Made by a program: the position numbers and the translations under genes. DNA of 64,000 nt from positions 1 through 64,000 of the forward strand of contig CAKRYR010000005.1 of assembly GCA_934432595.1 (NCBI GenBank). The letters run 5' to 3'. The notes beneath the pieces are model-generated. The model saw only the letters and a list, made by a program, of their open reading frames with translations. It did no database searches and was not told where the DNA came from. The stretch's first letter is position 1. Every line of letters begins with the position of its first letter. The DNA is from an uncultured Lachnospiraceae bacterium. GTDB lineage: Bacteria; Bacillota; Clostridia; Lachnospirales; Lachnospiraceae. Positions 52,519 through 61,090 of this stretch are shown here, one piece after another.

Positions 52519-53388
52519 ATGAGATATAATAGAAATTCAGCTTGTTGGTGTGGAAGTGGTATGAAATATAAGAACTGTCATATGGCATTTGATGATAAGA
52601 TTAATAGTTATGCAAGAAAGAATATTCTTGTGCCAAGTCATGATATTATTAAGACTCCAGCGCAGATAGAAGGAATTCGTGAGGCAGGAAAAGTTAATAC
52701 ATTAGTATTAGATACAGTAGCTGATAAGATTAAGATAGGAATGTCTACAGAAGAGATAAATGAGATAGTACATAATACTATAATTGAAAATGGTGGTATA
52801 CCAGCAACATTAGGATATCAAGGTTATCCAAAGAGTGTATGTACTTCTATAAATGATGTAATATGCCATGGAATTCCAAGCAACGATGAGATATTACAAG
52901 ATGGAGATATTATAAATGTGGATGTAACTACTATATTGAATGGATATTATGCAGATGCTTCAAGAATGTTTATGCTAGGTAATGTAAAACCAGATGATAA
53001 GAAATTGGTTGAAGTAACTAAGGAATGTCTTGATTTAGGTTTAGAACAAGCACAAGCTTGGGGAAGACTTGGTAATATAGGATATGTTATTGATAAACAT
53101 GCTACAGAGAATGGATATCAAGTTGTTCAAGATATAGGTGGACATGGAACAGGTATAGAATTCCATGAAGATCCTTATGTATGTCATGTGGGAAGTAAAG
53201 ATTCAGGAATGTTACTAGTTCCTGGAATGGTATTTACTATTGAGCCAATGATAAATATGGGTGAAGAGGATTTCTTTACTGATGAAGATAATGGATGGAC
53301 TGTATATACAGAAGATGGACTTCCATCTGCACAGTGGGAATATACATTAGTTATAACTGAAAATGGGCCAGAGATATTAACTCATTAG
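52519..53388 (+). CDS. map: Type I methionine aminopeptidase with N-terminal SEC-C zinc motif
   Basis: This 289-residue enzyme removes the initiator methionine from nascent proteins. Residues 1-25 form a SEC-C-type motif (CWCGSG...YKNCH) that likely binds zinc and the ribosome or another partner. The pita-bread domain follows, with the usual metal ligands visible: VDVTTILNGYYADASRMF (two Asp), GGHGTGIEFHEDP (His), FTIEPM (Glu) and WEYTLVIT (Glu). ATG 52519 follows AATGGAGGATTAGT. A clear terminator lies just after the stop. Confidence 0.95.
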   Translation: MRYNRNSACWCGSGMKYKNCHMAFDDKINSYARKNILVPSHDIIKTPAQIEGIREAGKVNTLVLDTVADKIKIGMSTEEINEIVHNTIIENGGIPATLGYQGYPKSVCTSINDVICHGIPSNDEILQDGDIINVDVTTILNGYYADASRMFMLGNVKPDDKKLVEVTKECLDLGLEQAQAWGRLGNIGYVIDKHATENGYQVVQDIGGHGTGIEFHEDPYVCHVGSKDSGMLLVPGMVFTIEPMINMGEEDFFTDEDNGWTVYTEDGLPSAQWEYTLVITENGPEILTH

Positions 53389-53396
53389 GGTTTGTT

Positions 53397-53421
53397 TGGG
53401 AGGGCACTATGTGCCCTCTTA
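53397..53421 (+). terminator. Terminator of map
   Basis: GAGGGCAC-TAT-GTGCCCTC followed by TTAG; a compact GC-rich hairpin nine bases after the stop. Confidence 0.75.
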
Positions 53422-53451
53422 GTGTTATATGGCGCAGGTCATAGTTATATT

Positions 53452-53532
53452 ATGAAAAGGGTAAATGCTGCTACCCCAGGATATTTTAATCAGTATGATT
53501 CAGATATGGTTAATAAGTTTAGCCTAGAGTAA
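53452..53532 (+). pseudogene. Short coding remnant before leuB
   Basis: The frame encodes MKRVNAATPGYFNQYDSDMV to a stop at 53532 (26 residues), and it is open for some codons upstream. It looks like protein sequence but has no ribosome-binding site and no recognisable family. A lone right-end-like motif, CCGTCACTAGAA, lies at 53551. 53570-53716 may contain a promoter (TTGAAT at 53577, TAATAT 17 bases later); no T-box or other leader is recognised before leuB. Confidence 0.25.
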
Positions 53533-53716
53533 ATCCTTTTTTGCCGTCACTAGAACAACAAAAACTAAAAATAGTTGAATTTAAAACTTCCATATGGTAA
53601 TATAGTTATAGTTTATGTAAAAAAATGGAAAATTATATAAAAAAATAGGTGACATATTTTTATATAATGATAATAAATGTTATAGAGAATAAAACAAACC
53701 TAAGGAGATGAAGGAT

Positions 53717-54808
53717 TTGAATTATAATATAGCAGTAATACCAGGAGATGGAATAGGTCCAGAGATTGTAAGAGAGGCAAGAAAAGTATTAGATTGTATA
53801 GGGAGAAAGTATGGTCATACATTTGAATATACAGAAGTACTTATGGGTGGATGTTCAATTGACGCTACAGGTGAGCCACTTACTAAAGAAGCACTTGAGA
53901 CAGCTAAGGCTAGTGATTCAGTGTTATTAGGTGCAGTTGGTGGAGATGTTGGCAAGTCTAATTGGTATCAGTTACCACCAGATAAGAGACCTGAAGCAGG
54001 ATTGTTAGCTATACGTAAAGGATTACGACTATTTGCGAATATCAGACCTGCATTATTATTTGACGAATTAAAACAAGCATGTCCTCTTAGGGATGAATTA
54101 ATAGGAGACGGGTTTGATTTTGTCGTTATGAGAGAGCTTACTGGCGGTCTTTATTTTGGCGAGCGTAAAACTTATGTTGAAAATGGGTTAGAGACAGCTG
54201 TTGATACCCTTGTTTATAATGAAAATGAAATAAGAAGAATTGCTAAAAGAGGATTTGATATAGCAATGAAGCGTAATAAAAAGGTGTGTAGTGTTGATAA
54301 GGCTAATGTCCTTGACTCATCTAGATTATGGAGAAAAATCGTAAAAGAAGTATCTAAAGAATATCCAGAAGTTGAATTATCAGATATGTTAGTAGATAAT
54401 TGTGCAATGCAATTGGTAAAAGATCCAACACAATTTGATGTAATATTAACAGAGAATATGTTTGGAGATATTTTATCAGATGAAGCAAGTATGGTTACTG
54501 GTTCAATAGGAATGTTGCCATCAGCAAGTCTAGGAGAAACTAAACTTGGTTTATATGAGCCTAGTCACGGTTCAGCACCAGATATAGCAGGTCAAGATAA
54601 GGCTAATCCTATTGCAACTATCTTATCTGCAGCAATGATGCTTAGATATTCATTTGATTTAAATAAAGAAGCAGACGATATAGAAGATGCTATAAAAATG
54701 GTTCTAAAGAAAGGATATAGAACCATAGATATAATGTCAGAGGGTAAAGAATTAGTTGGAACAACTCGCATGGGCGACCTAATTGTAGAAGAAATAGGAA
54801 TAAAGTAA
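53717..54808 (+). CDS. leuB: 3-isopropylmalate dehydrogenase
   Basis: This 363-residue NAD-dependent enzyme is the third step of leucine synthesis. The start is TTG 53717, nine bases after AAGGAG; the ATG 53708 touches that site and cannot be used. NIAVIPGDGIGPEIV, the LLGAVGG segment, the MRELTGGLYFG active-site region, DMLVDNCAMQLV and the cofactor loop HGSAPDIAGQDKANP are all present. First gene of the leuB-leuC-leuD-ilvD-ilvB cluster; leuA is not in the window. Confidence 0.97.
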   Translation: MNYNIAVIPGDGIGPEIVREARKVLDCIGRKYGHTFEYTEVLMGGCSIDATGEPLTKEALETAKASDSVLLGAVGGDVGKSNWYQLPPDKRPEAGLLAIRKGLRLFANIRPALLFDELKQACPLRDELIGDGFDFVVMRELTGGLYFGERKTYVENGLETAVDTLVYNENEIRRIAKRGFDIAMKRNKKVCSVDKANVLDSSRLWRKIVKEVSKEYPEVELSDMLVDNCAMQLVKDPTQFDVILTENMFGDILSDEASMVTGSIGMLPSASLGETKLGLYEPSHGSAPDIAGQDKANPIATILSAAMMLRYSFDLNKEADDIEDAIKMVLKKGYRTIDIMSEGKELVGTTRMGDLIVEEIGIK

Positions 54809-54934
54809 ATATATATCAATTTCAAGAGCAGAAAGATGAACTTGATTAAGAATTTATATAACTGTTTCACTTGAATTTAAGATTTGAATCGAGTATAGAA
54901 AAATGATGATAATAAATAGATGGAGGATAACAAT

Positions 54935-56194
54935 ATGGGAATGACAATGACACAAAAAATATTGGCAGCTCATACCGGATTAGAAAAAGTTGAGGCAGGA
55001 CAGTTAATAGAAGCTAACTTAGATTTAGTTCTTGGAAATGATGTAACTGCACCAGTTGCAATTAAAGAAATGGAGAAAATAAATACTGATAAGGTATTTA
55101 ATAAAGATAAAGTGGCATTAGTGCCAGACCATTTTACTCCAAATAAGGATATTAAATCTGCAACTCATTGTAAATGTGTAAGAGAATTTGCAAAAGAACA
55201 AGACATAACTAATTATTTTGAAATAGGAGAAATGGGAATAGAGCATGCTCTTCTTCCTGAGAAAGGATTAGTTGTAGCAGGTGATGTCGTAATAGGTGCA
55301 GATTCACATACATGTACATATGGAGCATTAGGAGCATTTTCAACAGGTGTAGGAAGTACAGACATGGCAGCAGGCATGGCTACAGGTAAAGCATGGTTTA
55401 AGGTTCCAGCTGCAATTAAATTTAATCTATTTAATAAACCAGGACAATGGGTTAGTGGTAAGGATATAATCTTACATATCATAGGTATGATTGGAGTAGA
55501 TGGAGCTCTTTATAAATCTATGGAATTTGTTGGAGATGGAATAAAATATTTAACAATTGATGATAGATTTTCAATTGCAAATATGGCAATCGAGGCTGGA
55601 GCAAAGAACGGAATATTCCCAGTTGATGATATTGCAATAGAATATATGAAAGAACATTCTACTAAAGAATATAAAGTATATGAAGCAGATGAAGATGCTG
55701 AATATGATGAGGTGTATGACATAGATTTATCAACAATAAGGCCTACAGTAGCATTTCCACATTTACCAGAAAATACTAAGACAATTGATGAAGTTGGAGA
55801 AGTTAAGATAGACCAGGTAGTAATCGGTTCTTGTACAAATGGTAGAATAAGTGATTTGAGAATTGCTGCTAAGGTTATGGAAGGTAAGAAGATTGCAAAA
55901 GGTATGAGATGTATCATCTTCCCAGCTACTCAAGCTGTATATTTACAAGCTTTAAAAGAAGGACTTTTAGAAACATTTGTATCAGCTGGAGCTGTTGTAA
56001 GTACACCTACTTGTGGACCTTGTCTTGGTGGACATATGGGAATACTTGCAGAAGGAGAGAGAGCGGTAGCAACTACTAATCGTAACTTTGTGGGAAGAAT
56101 GGGACACACTTCTTCAGAAGTATATCTTGCAAGTCCAGCAGTTGCAGCAGCAAGTGCATTGACAGGATATATTAGTTCACCAGAGAATATATAA
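54935..56194 (+). CDS. leuC: 3-isopropylmalate dehydratase large subunit
   Basis: This 419-residue aconitase-family subunit isomerises 2- to 3-isopropylmalate together with LeuD. ATG 54935 follows TGGAGGATAACAAT; the ATG 54920 overlaps that site. The [4Fe-4S] ligands are visible in GADSHTCTYG, VIGSCTNGR and TPTCGPCLGGHMG. The length is that of the shorter (HacA/LeuC2-like) class common in Clostridia and archaea. It lies 126 bases after leuB. Confidence 0.96.
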   Translation: MGMTMTQKILAAHTGLEKVEAGQLIEANLDLVLGNDVTAPVAIKEMEKINTDKVFNKDKVALVPDHFTPNKDIKSATHCKCVREFAKEQDITNYFEIGEMGIEHALLPEKGLVVAGDVVIGADSHTCTYGALGAFSTGVGSTDMAAGMATGKAWFKVPAAIKFNLFNKPGQWVSGKDIILHIIGMIGVDGALYKSMEFVGDGIKYLTIDDRFSIANMAIEAGAKNGIFPVDDIAIEYMKEHSTKEYKVYEADEDAEYDEVYDIDLSTIRPTVAFPHLPENTKTIDEVGEVKIDQVVIGSCTNGRISDLRIAAKVMEGKKIAKGMRCIIFPATQAVYLQALKEGLLETFVSAGAVVSTPTCGPCLGGHMGILAEGERAVATTNRNFVGRMGHTSSEVYLASPAVAAASALTGYISSPENI

Positions 56195-56330
56195 AATAAT
56201 GTGAATAAATGTGTAACGGTATATATTGTTATAAAAGATAGATATGACTATCGTTATGTGACATTTAACATTATGAAAAAATAAGAATGGTGTATTGAAG
56301 AGTATAACATTTTGAAGAAAGGTGATGACA

Positions 56331-56813
56331 ATGAAAGTTAAAGGATTTGTACATAAATATGGAGATAATGTAGATACAGATGTTATTATTCCAGCAAGAT
56401 ACCTTAATTCATCTGATCCAAAGGAATTAGCACAGAAATGTATGATAGACATAGATGAAGATTTTGTAAATAGGGTAAAACCTGGAGATATAATTGTTGC
56501 AAATAAGAACTTTGGATGTGGTTCATCTAGAGAACATGCACCAATAGCTATTAAAGCGGCAGGAATAAGTTGTGTAATAGCAGAAACATTTGCAAGAATA
56601 TTTTTCCGTAATGCAATTAACATTGGACTTCCTATTATAGAATGTCCAGAGGCAGCTAGGGAAATAAAAGCAGAGGATGAAGTTGAGATTAATTTTGATA
56701 CAGGTGTAATTCATGACATTACTACTGGTAAAGAATATAAAGGTCAACCATTCCCGGAATTTATGCAGAAAATAATTAAAGCAGAAGGCTTAATCAATTA
56801 TATTAACAAGTAA
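56331..56813 (+). CDS. leuD: 3-isopropylmalate dehydratase small subunit
   Basis: This 160-residue swivel domain carries the substrate-binding loop NFGCGSSREHAP. ATG 56331 follows GAAAGGTGATGAC; GTG 56322 and ATG 56325 are too close to that site. VHKYGDNVDTDVIIPARYL is the usual start. The ilvD gene begins 15 bases downstream. The length matches the short class that pairs with the LeuC here. Confidence 0.96.
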   Translation: MKVKGFVHKYGDNVDTDVIIPARYLNSSDPKELAQKCMIDIDEDFVNRVKPGDIIVANKNFGCGSSREHAPIAIKAAGISCVIAETFARIFFRNAINIGLPIIECPEAAREIKAEDEVEINFDTGVIHDITTGKEYKGQPFPEFMQKIIKAEGLINYINK

Positions 56814-56828
56814 TAAGGAAAGGAGAGC

Positions 56829-58517
56829 ATGATTAAATCATGTAATTTGGTTATGAGAAGTGATTCAGTAAAAACAGGTATGCAACAAGCACCACATAGG
56901 TCATTATTTAATGCACTTGGTCTTACAAAGGAAGAGCTTAGTAAACCTTTAGTTGGAATTGTTAGTTCTTATAATGAGATAGTACCAGGACATATGAACC
57001 TAGATAAAATTGTTGAAGCAGTTAAATTAGGTGTTGCCTCAGCAGGTGGAACACCTATAGTATTCCCAGCAATTGCAGTATGTGATGGTATTGCAATGGG
57101 ACATATAGGAATGAAGTATTCATTGGTTACAAGAGACTTAATAGCAGATTCAACAGAATGTATGGCTCTTGCACATCAATTCGATGCACTTGTTATGGTT
57201 CCTAACTGTGATAAGAATGTTCCAGGATTACTTATGGCAGCAGCTAGAGTAAATGTTCCTACTATATTTGTAAGTGGTGGACCAATGCTTGCAGGTCATG
57301 TTAAAGGACAGAAGAGGAGTCTATCAAGTATGTTTGAGGCAGTTGGAGCCCATGCAGCAGGTAAGATATCTGAAGAAGATGTAACAGAATTTGAGAATAA
57401 AGTGTGCCCAACATGTGGTTCTTGTTCTGGAATGTACACAGCTAACTCAATGAACTGTCTAACAGAGGCTCTTGGAATGGGACTTGCTGGAAATGGTACT
57501 ATTCCAGCTGTATATTCAGAAAGAATTCGTCTTGCTAAACATGCAGGTATGAAGATAATGGAATTATTAGAGAAAAATATTTGTCCACGGGATATTATGA
57601 CTGATGAAGCATTTAGAAATGCGCTTACTGTTGATATGGCACTTGGATGTAGTACAAATAGTATGTTACATTTACCAGCTATAGCACATGAAGCTGGAGT
57701 TGATTTAAATCTTGATATTGCAAATGAGATATCAGCTAAGACTCCTAACTTGTGTCATCTAGCACCAGCAGGACCAACTTATATGGAAGACTTAAATGAA
57801 GCTGGTGGTGTATATGCTGTAATGAAGGAACTTACTAAGAAAAACTTGCTTAATACAGATTTGATTACTGTAACAGGTAAGACAGTAGGAGAAAATATTG
57901 CACACAGCGTTAATAAAGATGAAACAGTAATAAGACCTGTTGAAAATCCATATAGTGAAGTAGGTGGAATTGCAGTACTTAGAGGTAATTTAGCACCAGA
58001 TACAGGAATAGTTAAACGTTCGGCAGTAGCACCTTCAATGTTAAAACATGAAGGACCAGCAAGAGTGTTTGACTGTGAAGATGATGCAATAGCAGCTATT
58101 AAAGGTGGCAAAATAGTAGCAGGTGATGTAGTTGTTATTAGATATGAGGGACCAAAAGGTGGTCCAGGTATGAGAGAAATGCTTAACCCAACATCAGCAA
58201 TTGCAGGAATGGGACTTGGAGAATCTGTAGCATTGATTACTGACGGAAGATTCTCAGGAGCATCTAGAGGAGCATCTATAGGTCATGTATCTCCAGAGGC
58301 AGCAGTTGGTGGAAATATTGCCTTAGTTGAAGAAGGAGATATTATTGAAATAGATATAGATAATCATTCACTTAATGTTAAGGTTAGTGATGGAGAATTA
58401 GAGAAAAGACGTGCAAAATGGCAACCAAAAGAGCCTAATGTTACAACTGGATATCTTGCAAGATATGCTAAGTTAGTAACATCTGCTAATAAGGGAGCTA
58501 TACTAGAGACTAAATAA
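56829..58517 (+). CDS. ilvD: Dihydroxy-acid dehydratase
   Basis: This 562-residue Fe-S enzyme makes the 2-keto acids of valine and isoleucine. RSDSVKTGMQQAPHRSLFNALG, VPNCDKNVPGLLMAAARV and CPTCGSCSGMYTANSMNCL carry the cluster cysteines. YEGPKGGPGMREML and TDGRFSGASRGASIGHVSPEA bind substrate. ATG 56829 has AAAGGAG with short spacing. Many relatives start at the MRSDSV that corresponds to ATG 56862, which has no ribosome-binding site here. Coupled to leuD. Confidence 0.97.
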   Translation: MIKSCNLVMRSDSVKTGMQQAPHRSLFNALGLTKEELSKPLVGIVSSYNEIVPGHMNLDKIVEAVKLGVASAGGTPIVFPAIAVCDGIAMGHIGMKYSLVTRDLIADSTECMALAHQFDALVMVPNCDKNVPGLLMAAARVNVPTIFVSGGPMLAGHVKGQKRSLSSMFEAVGAHAAGKISEEDVTEFENKVCPTCGSCSGMYTANSMNCLTEALGMGLAGNGTIPAVYSERIRLAKHAGMKIMELLEKNICPRDIMTDEAFRNALTVDMALGCSTNSMLHLPAIAHEAGVDLNLDIANEISAKTPNLCHLAPAGPTYMEDLNEAGGVYAVMKELTKKNLLNTDLITVTGKTVGENIAHSVNKDETVIRPVENPYSEVGGIAVLRGNLAPDTGIVKRSAVAPSMLKHEGPARVFDCEDDAIAAIKGGKIVAGDVVVIRYEGPKGGPGMREMLNPTSAIAGMGLGESVALITDGRFSGASRGASIGHVSPEAAVGGNIALVEEGDIIEIDIDNHSLNVKVSDGELEKRRAKWQPKEPNVTTGYLARYAKLVTSANKGAILETK

Positions 58518-58596
58518 TATAGTATGAGATAGATGCAAAGTATTGAAGATACTTTACAGACAAGAAATAAAAAAAGAATGAGAGGATTTTGACATT

Positions 58597-60264
58597 ATGC
58601 TTTTATCAGGATCAGAAATTTTGATTGAATGTTTAAAAGAACAGGGAGTTGATACCGTATTTGGTTATCCAGGTGGCCAGGTTCTTAATATATATGATGA
58701 GTTATATAAACATTCTCATGAAATAAATCATATACTTACATCTCATGAGCAAGGAGCTTCTCATGCAGCAGATGGTTATGCTAGAGCAACGGGTAAAGTA
58801 GGAGTGTGTATAGCAACTAGTGGACCAGGAGCAACAAATCTTGTTACGGGAATTGCAACTGCTTATATGGATTCCGTACCAATGGTTGCAATTACTGGAA
58901 ATGTGCCAGTACCTTTACTAGGAAAGGATAGTTTCCAAGAGGTAGATATAACAGGTGTTACAATGCCTATTACGAAACATAATTTTATAGTAAAAGATAT
59001 TCATGATTTGGCTAAAACAATGAGAAGGGCATTTCGTATAGCAGCAAGTGGTAGACCAGGACCAGTACTTATAGATATTACAAAGGATGTAACAGACCCT
59101 AAGAATAAAATAGAATATAAGCCTGTTAAACCAGACCCAATTGAGAGAGTACCAGTAAGTGCTACAGAAGAAGAGATTAATGAAGTTATAAAACTTATGA
59201 AAAAAAGCAAGAAACCTATGATATTCGTAGGTGGCGGTGCTGTAATAGCAGAGGCTGATAAAGAATTAAAAGAATTTGCTTACAAATTAGATGCCCCTGT
59301 GTGTGATACTTTAATGGGAAAAGGAGCATTTAGTGGAGAAGAAGAACTTTACACAGGAATGCTTGGAATGCATGGTACAAAGACATCTAACCTAGCAGTA
59401 ACAAATTGTGATTTGTTAGTAGTTGTTGGTAGTAGATTTAGTGATAGAATTCTTGGAAATGCTAAGAAATTTGCTAAAAATGCAAAAATAATTCACTTAG
59501 ATATAGACGCAGCTGAAATTAATAAGAATATTATGTCATATAGAAGCATAAAAGGTGATATTAAGGAAATTTTGAGAGTACTTAATAGTAAATTAGAACA
59601 ATGCCATCATGATGATTGGAAACAACATGTATTTGATATGAAGAGACAATTTCCACTAACATATAATCATGAAGTTCTTACAGGACCATACATAGTAGAA
59701 AAGGTTTATGAAATGACTAGTGGAGATGCTATAATTACAACAGAGGTTGGACAACATCAAATGTGGGCAGCTCAGTTCTTCAAGTATCAAAGACCTAGAC
59801 AACTACTTACTTCAGGCGGACTAGGAACTATGGGATATGGTCTTGGTGCAGCAATAGGTGCCAAAGTTGCAAGACCAGACAAAACAGTAGTAAATATGGC
59901 TGGTGATGGTTGTTTCAGAATGAATATGAATGAAATTGCAACAGCAACAAGATATAACATTCCTATTATCGAAATCGTATTTAACAATCATGCATTAGGT
60001 ATGGTTAGACAATGGCAAGATATTTTCTATGGAAAACGTTATTCAAATACAATATTAGAGGATAAAGTTGATTTTGTTAAAGTAGCTGAATCGATGGGAG
60101 CAAAAGGATATAGAGTAACTACTCAAGAAGAATTCAATGTAGATTTCCTAGAAGCAGTTAATCTAGGCAGACCGGTAGTATTAGATTGTATTATCGACCC
60201 TAACGACAAGGTATTCCCTATGGTAGCTCCGGGAGCAGCCATCTCAGATATAATTACGGAGTAA
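58597..60264 (+). CDS. ilvB: Acetolactate synthase, large (catalytic) subunit
   Basis: This 555-residue TPP enzyme condenses pyruvate with pyruvate or 2-ketobutyrate. EILIECLKEQGVDTVFGYPGGQVL holds the catalytic Glu region. FAD/TPP segments include GPGATNLVTGIATAYMDSVP and the TPP motif GDGCFRMNMNEIATATRYNIP. Length and motifs fit the biosynthetic type rather than catabolic AlsS. No small regulatory subunit ilvN and no ilvC are present downstream in the window. GAGAGGATTTTGACATT precedes the ATG. Confidence 0.95.
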   Translation: MLLSGSEILIECLKEQGVDTVFGYPGGQVLNIYDELYKHSHEINHILTSHEQGASHAADGYARATGKVGVCIATSGPGATNLVTGIATAYMDSVPMVAITGNVPVPLLGKDSFQEVDITGVTMPITKHNFIVKDIHDLAKTMRRAFRIAASGRPGPVLIDITKDVTDPKNKIEYKPVKPDPIERVPVSATEEEINEVIKLMKKSKKPMIFVGGGAVIAEADKELKEFAYKLDAPVCDTLMGKGAFSGEEELYTGMLGMHGTKTSNLAVTNCDLLVVVGSRFSDRILGNAKKFAKNAKIIHLDIDAAEINKNIMSYRSIKGDIKEILRVLNSKLEQCHHDDWKQHVFDMKRQFPLTYNHEVLTGPYIVEKVYEMTSGDAIITTEVGQHQMWAAQFFKYQRPRQLLTSGGLGTMGYGLGAAIGAKVARPDKTVVNMAGDGCFRMNMNEIATATRYNIPIIEIVFNNHALGMVRQWQDIFYGKRYSNTILEDKVDFVKVAESMGAKGYRVTTQEEFNVDFLEAVNLGRPVVLDCIIDPNDKVFPMVAPGAAISDIITE

Positions 60265-60460
60265 GTGTGCGACCTTATATTTTTAATCAGGCGAAGTGAA
60301 CGAAGTTTTATCACATACTTACTCGGCCTTTTGCTAAGTTATCTCAACGAGTTAACTTTGAACTTACGGCTAGTACGCCCAAAGTTAATTCGTTGGATTA
60401 CTTAACAAAAATCCTTCGTAATTATATGACAAAATTCGTCCCCTTCACCCTAAAAGGGTA
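60261..60460 (+). terminator. Complex 3' hairpin region of ilvB
   Basis: GTAAGTGTG (60261, overlapping the stop) pairs with CACATACTTAC (60312-60322). A second long imperfect stem pairs 60332-60360 (AACGAGTTAACTTTG) with 60380-60406 (CAAAGTTAATTCGTT) around the small hairpin GGC-TAGTAC-GCC. A third hairpin, CACCCT/AGGGTAGGGTG, is at about 60447-60470. No clear T tract follows. 60480-60737 is AT-rich with no gene seen. Confidence 0.5.
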
Positions 60461-60737
60461 GGGTGTACTAGGTAGAGTGTGGTGTATGAGATAGAATAAT
60501 ATTATTATAAAAGAAATTTTTAAGATTGTATAATTAAGGAGTAGGGTAAATTTATTAATTTTAGTATATAGATTTGAAAAAATACGAATAGCGATTTGGT
60601 ATTTTTTTGAAGCTGATTATAGATAGAGCTTTTTAATGTTTAAAAGATAGGGGAAATTAGAATATATTTTAAATTCTAAAAGAGAAAATTTGAAGAAAAG
60701 AATTTTTAAAGACATTAGTAATATATTTTATTCAAAT

Positions 60738-61044
60738 TTCAAGAAACAGAGTTTTGGAAAAAATTCAAGAAACAGAGTTTTTGAAAAAAATTCAGAAGAC
60801 AGAGTTTTGGGAAAAATTCAGTAGACAGAGTTTAAAATATATATAATTAGTTTTTGCGATGTTTGCATGCCTTGGCACTTAACGAATGCGAGATGAAAAT
60901 CGAAGCATGAGTTTAGTACCATTAGGCAATGCAACCAAGCGAAAGCGTTAGTAAAAACTAATTATATATATATCGAAAACTCGTCCCTCGAAAGAATACC
61001 CAAAACTCGTCCCTAGAACCTTCACCCAAAACTCGTCCCTAGAA
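60738..61044 (+). repeat. Palindromic interspersed element, copy C (26-bp periodic ends)
   Basis: Left units TTCAAGAAACAGAGTTTTGG start at 60738, 60764, 60791 and 60817 (period 26-27). Right units AAAACTCGTCCCTAGAA start at 60976, 61002 and 61028 (period 26) in inverted orientation. The trinucleotide after the left end (GAG-TTTT) matches the complement of the bases before the right end (AAAA-CTC), although it differs from that in copies A and B. A structured core lies between. It ends 47 bases before serC. Confidence 0.8.
60837..60971 (+). ncRNA. Structured core of element C, candidate structured RNA
   Basis: The outer stem is a perfect 19 bp (60837-60855 with 60953-60971). Inside are helix a TTGCATGCCT/AGGCAATGCAA (one bulge), helix b TGGCACT/AGTACCA (one mismatch), helix c ATGC/GCAT, and hairpin AAGC-GAAA-GC. 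Compared with element B, helices a and c change on both sides together while TTAGGC, CCAAGCGARAGCG and TTAAYGAAT are kept. Confidence 0.55.
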
Positions 61045-61090
61045 AAGCAAAACTAGAACAGTAAAAGCCAAGATAGAAGGAGGACAAAAA

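Noticed and set aside
53540..53716. T-box or other amino-acid riboswitch before leuB
   Set aside because: No T-box sequence (TGGNACCGCG), no specifier hairpin and no terminator pair in the leader.
60738..61044. CRISPR array from the 26-bp periodic repeats
   Set aside because: The units are direct on each side but inverted between sides, the spacers are 6-10 bases and AT-rich, and there are no cas genes.
4071..61044. Integron attC array
   Set aside because: The logic of fixed ends and paired arms is similar, but the GTTRRRY/RYYYAAC core sites and an integrase are absent, and the elements do not border cassettes.
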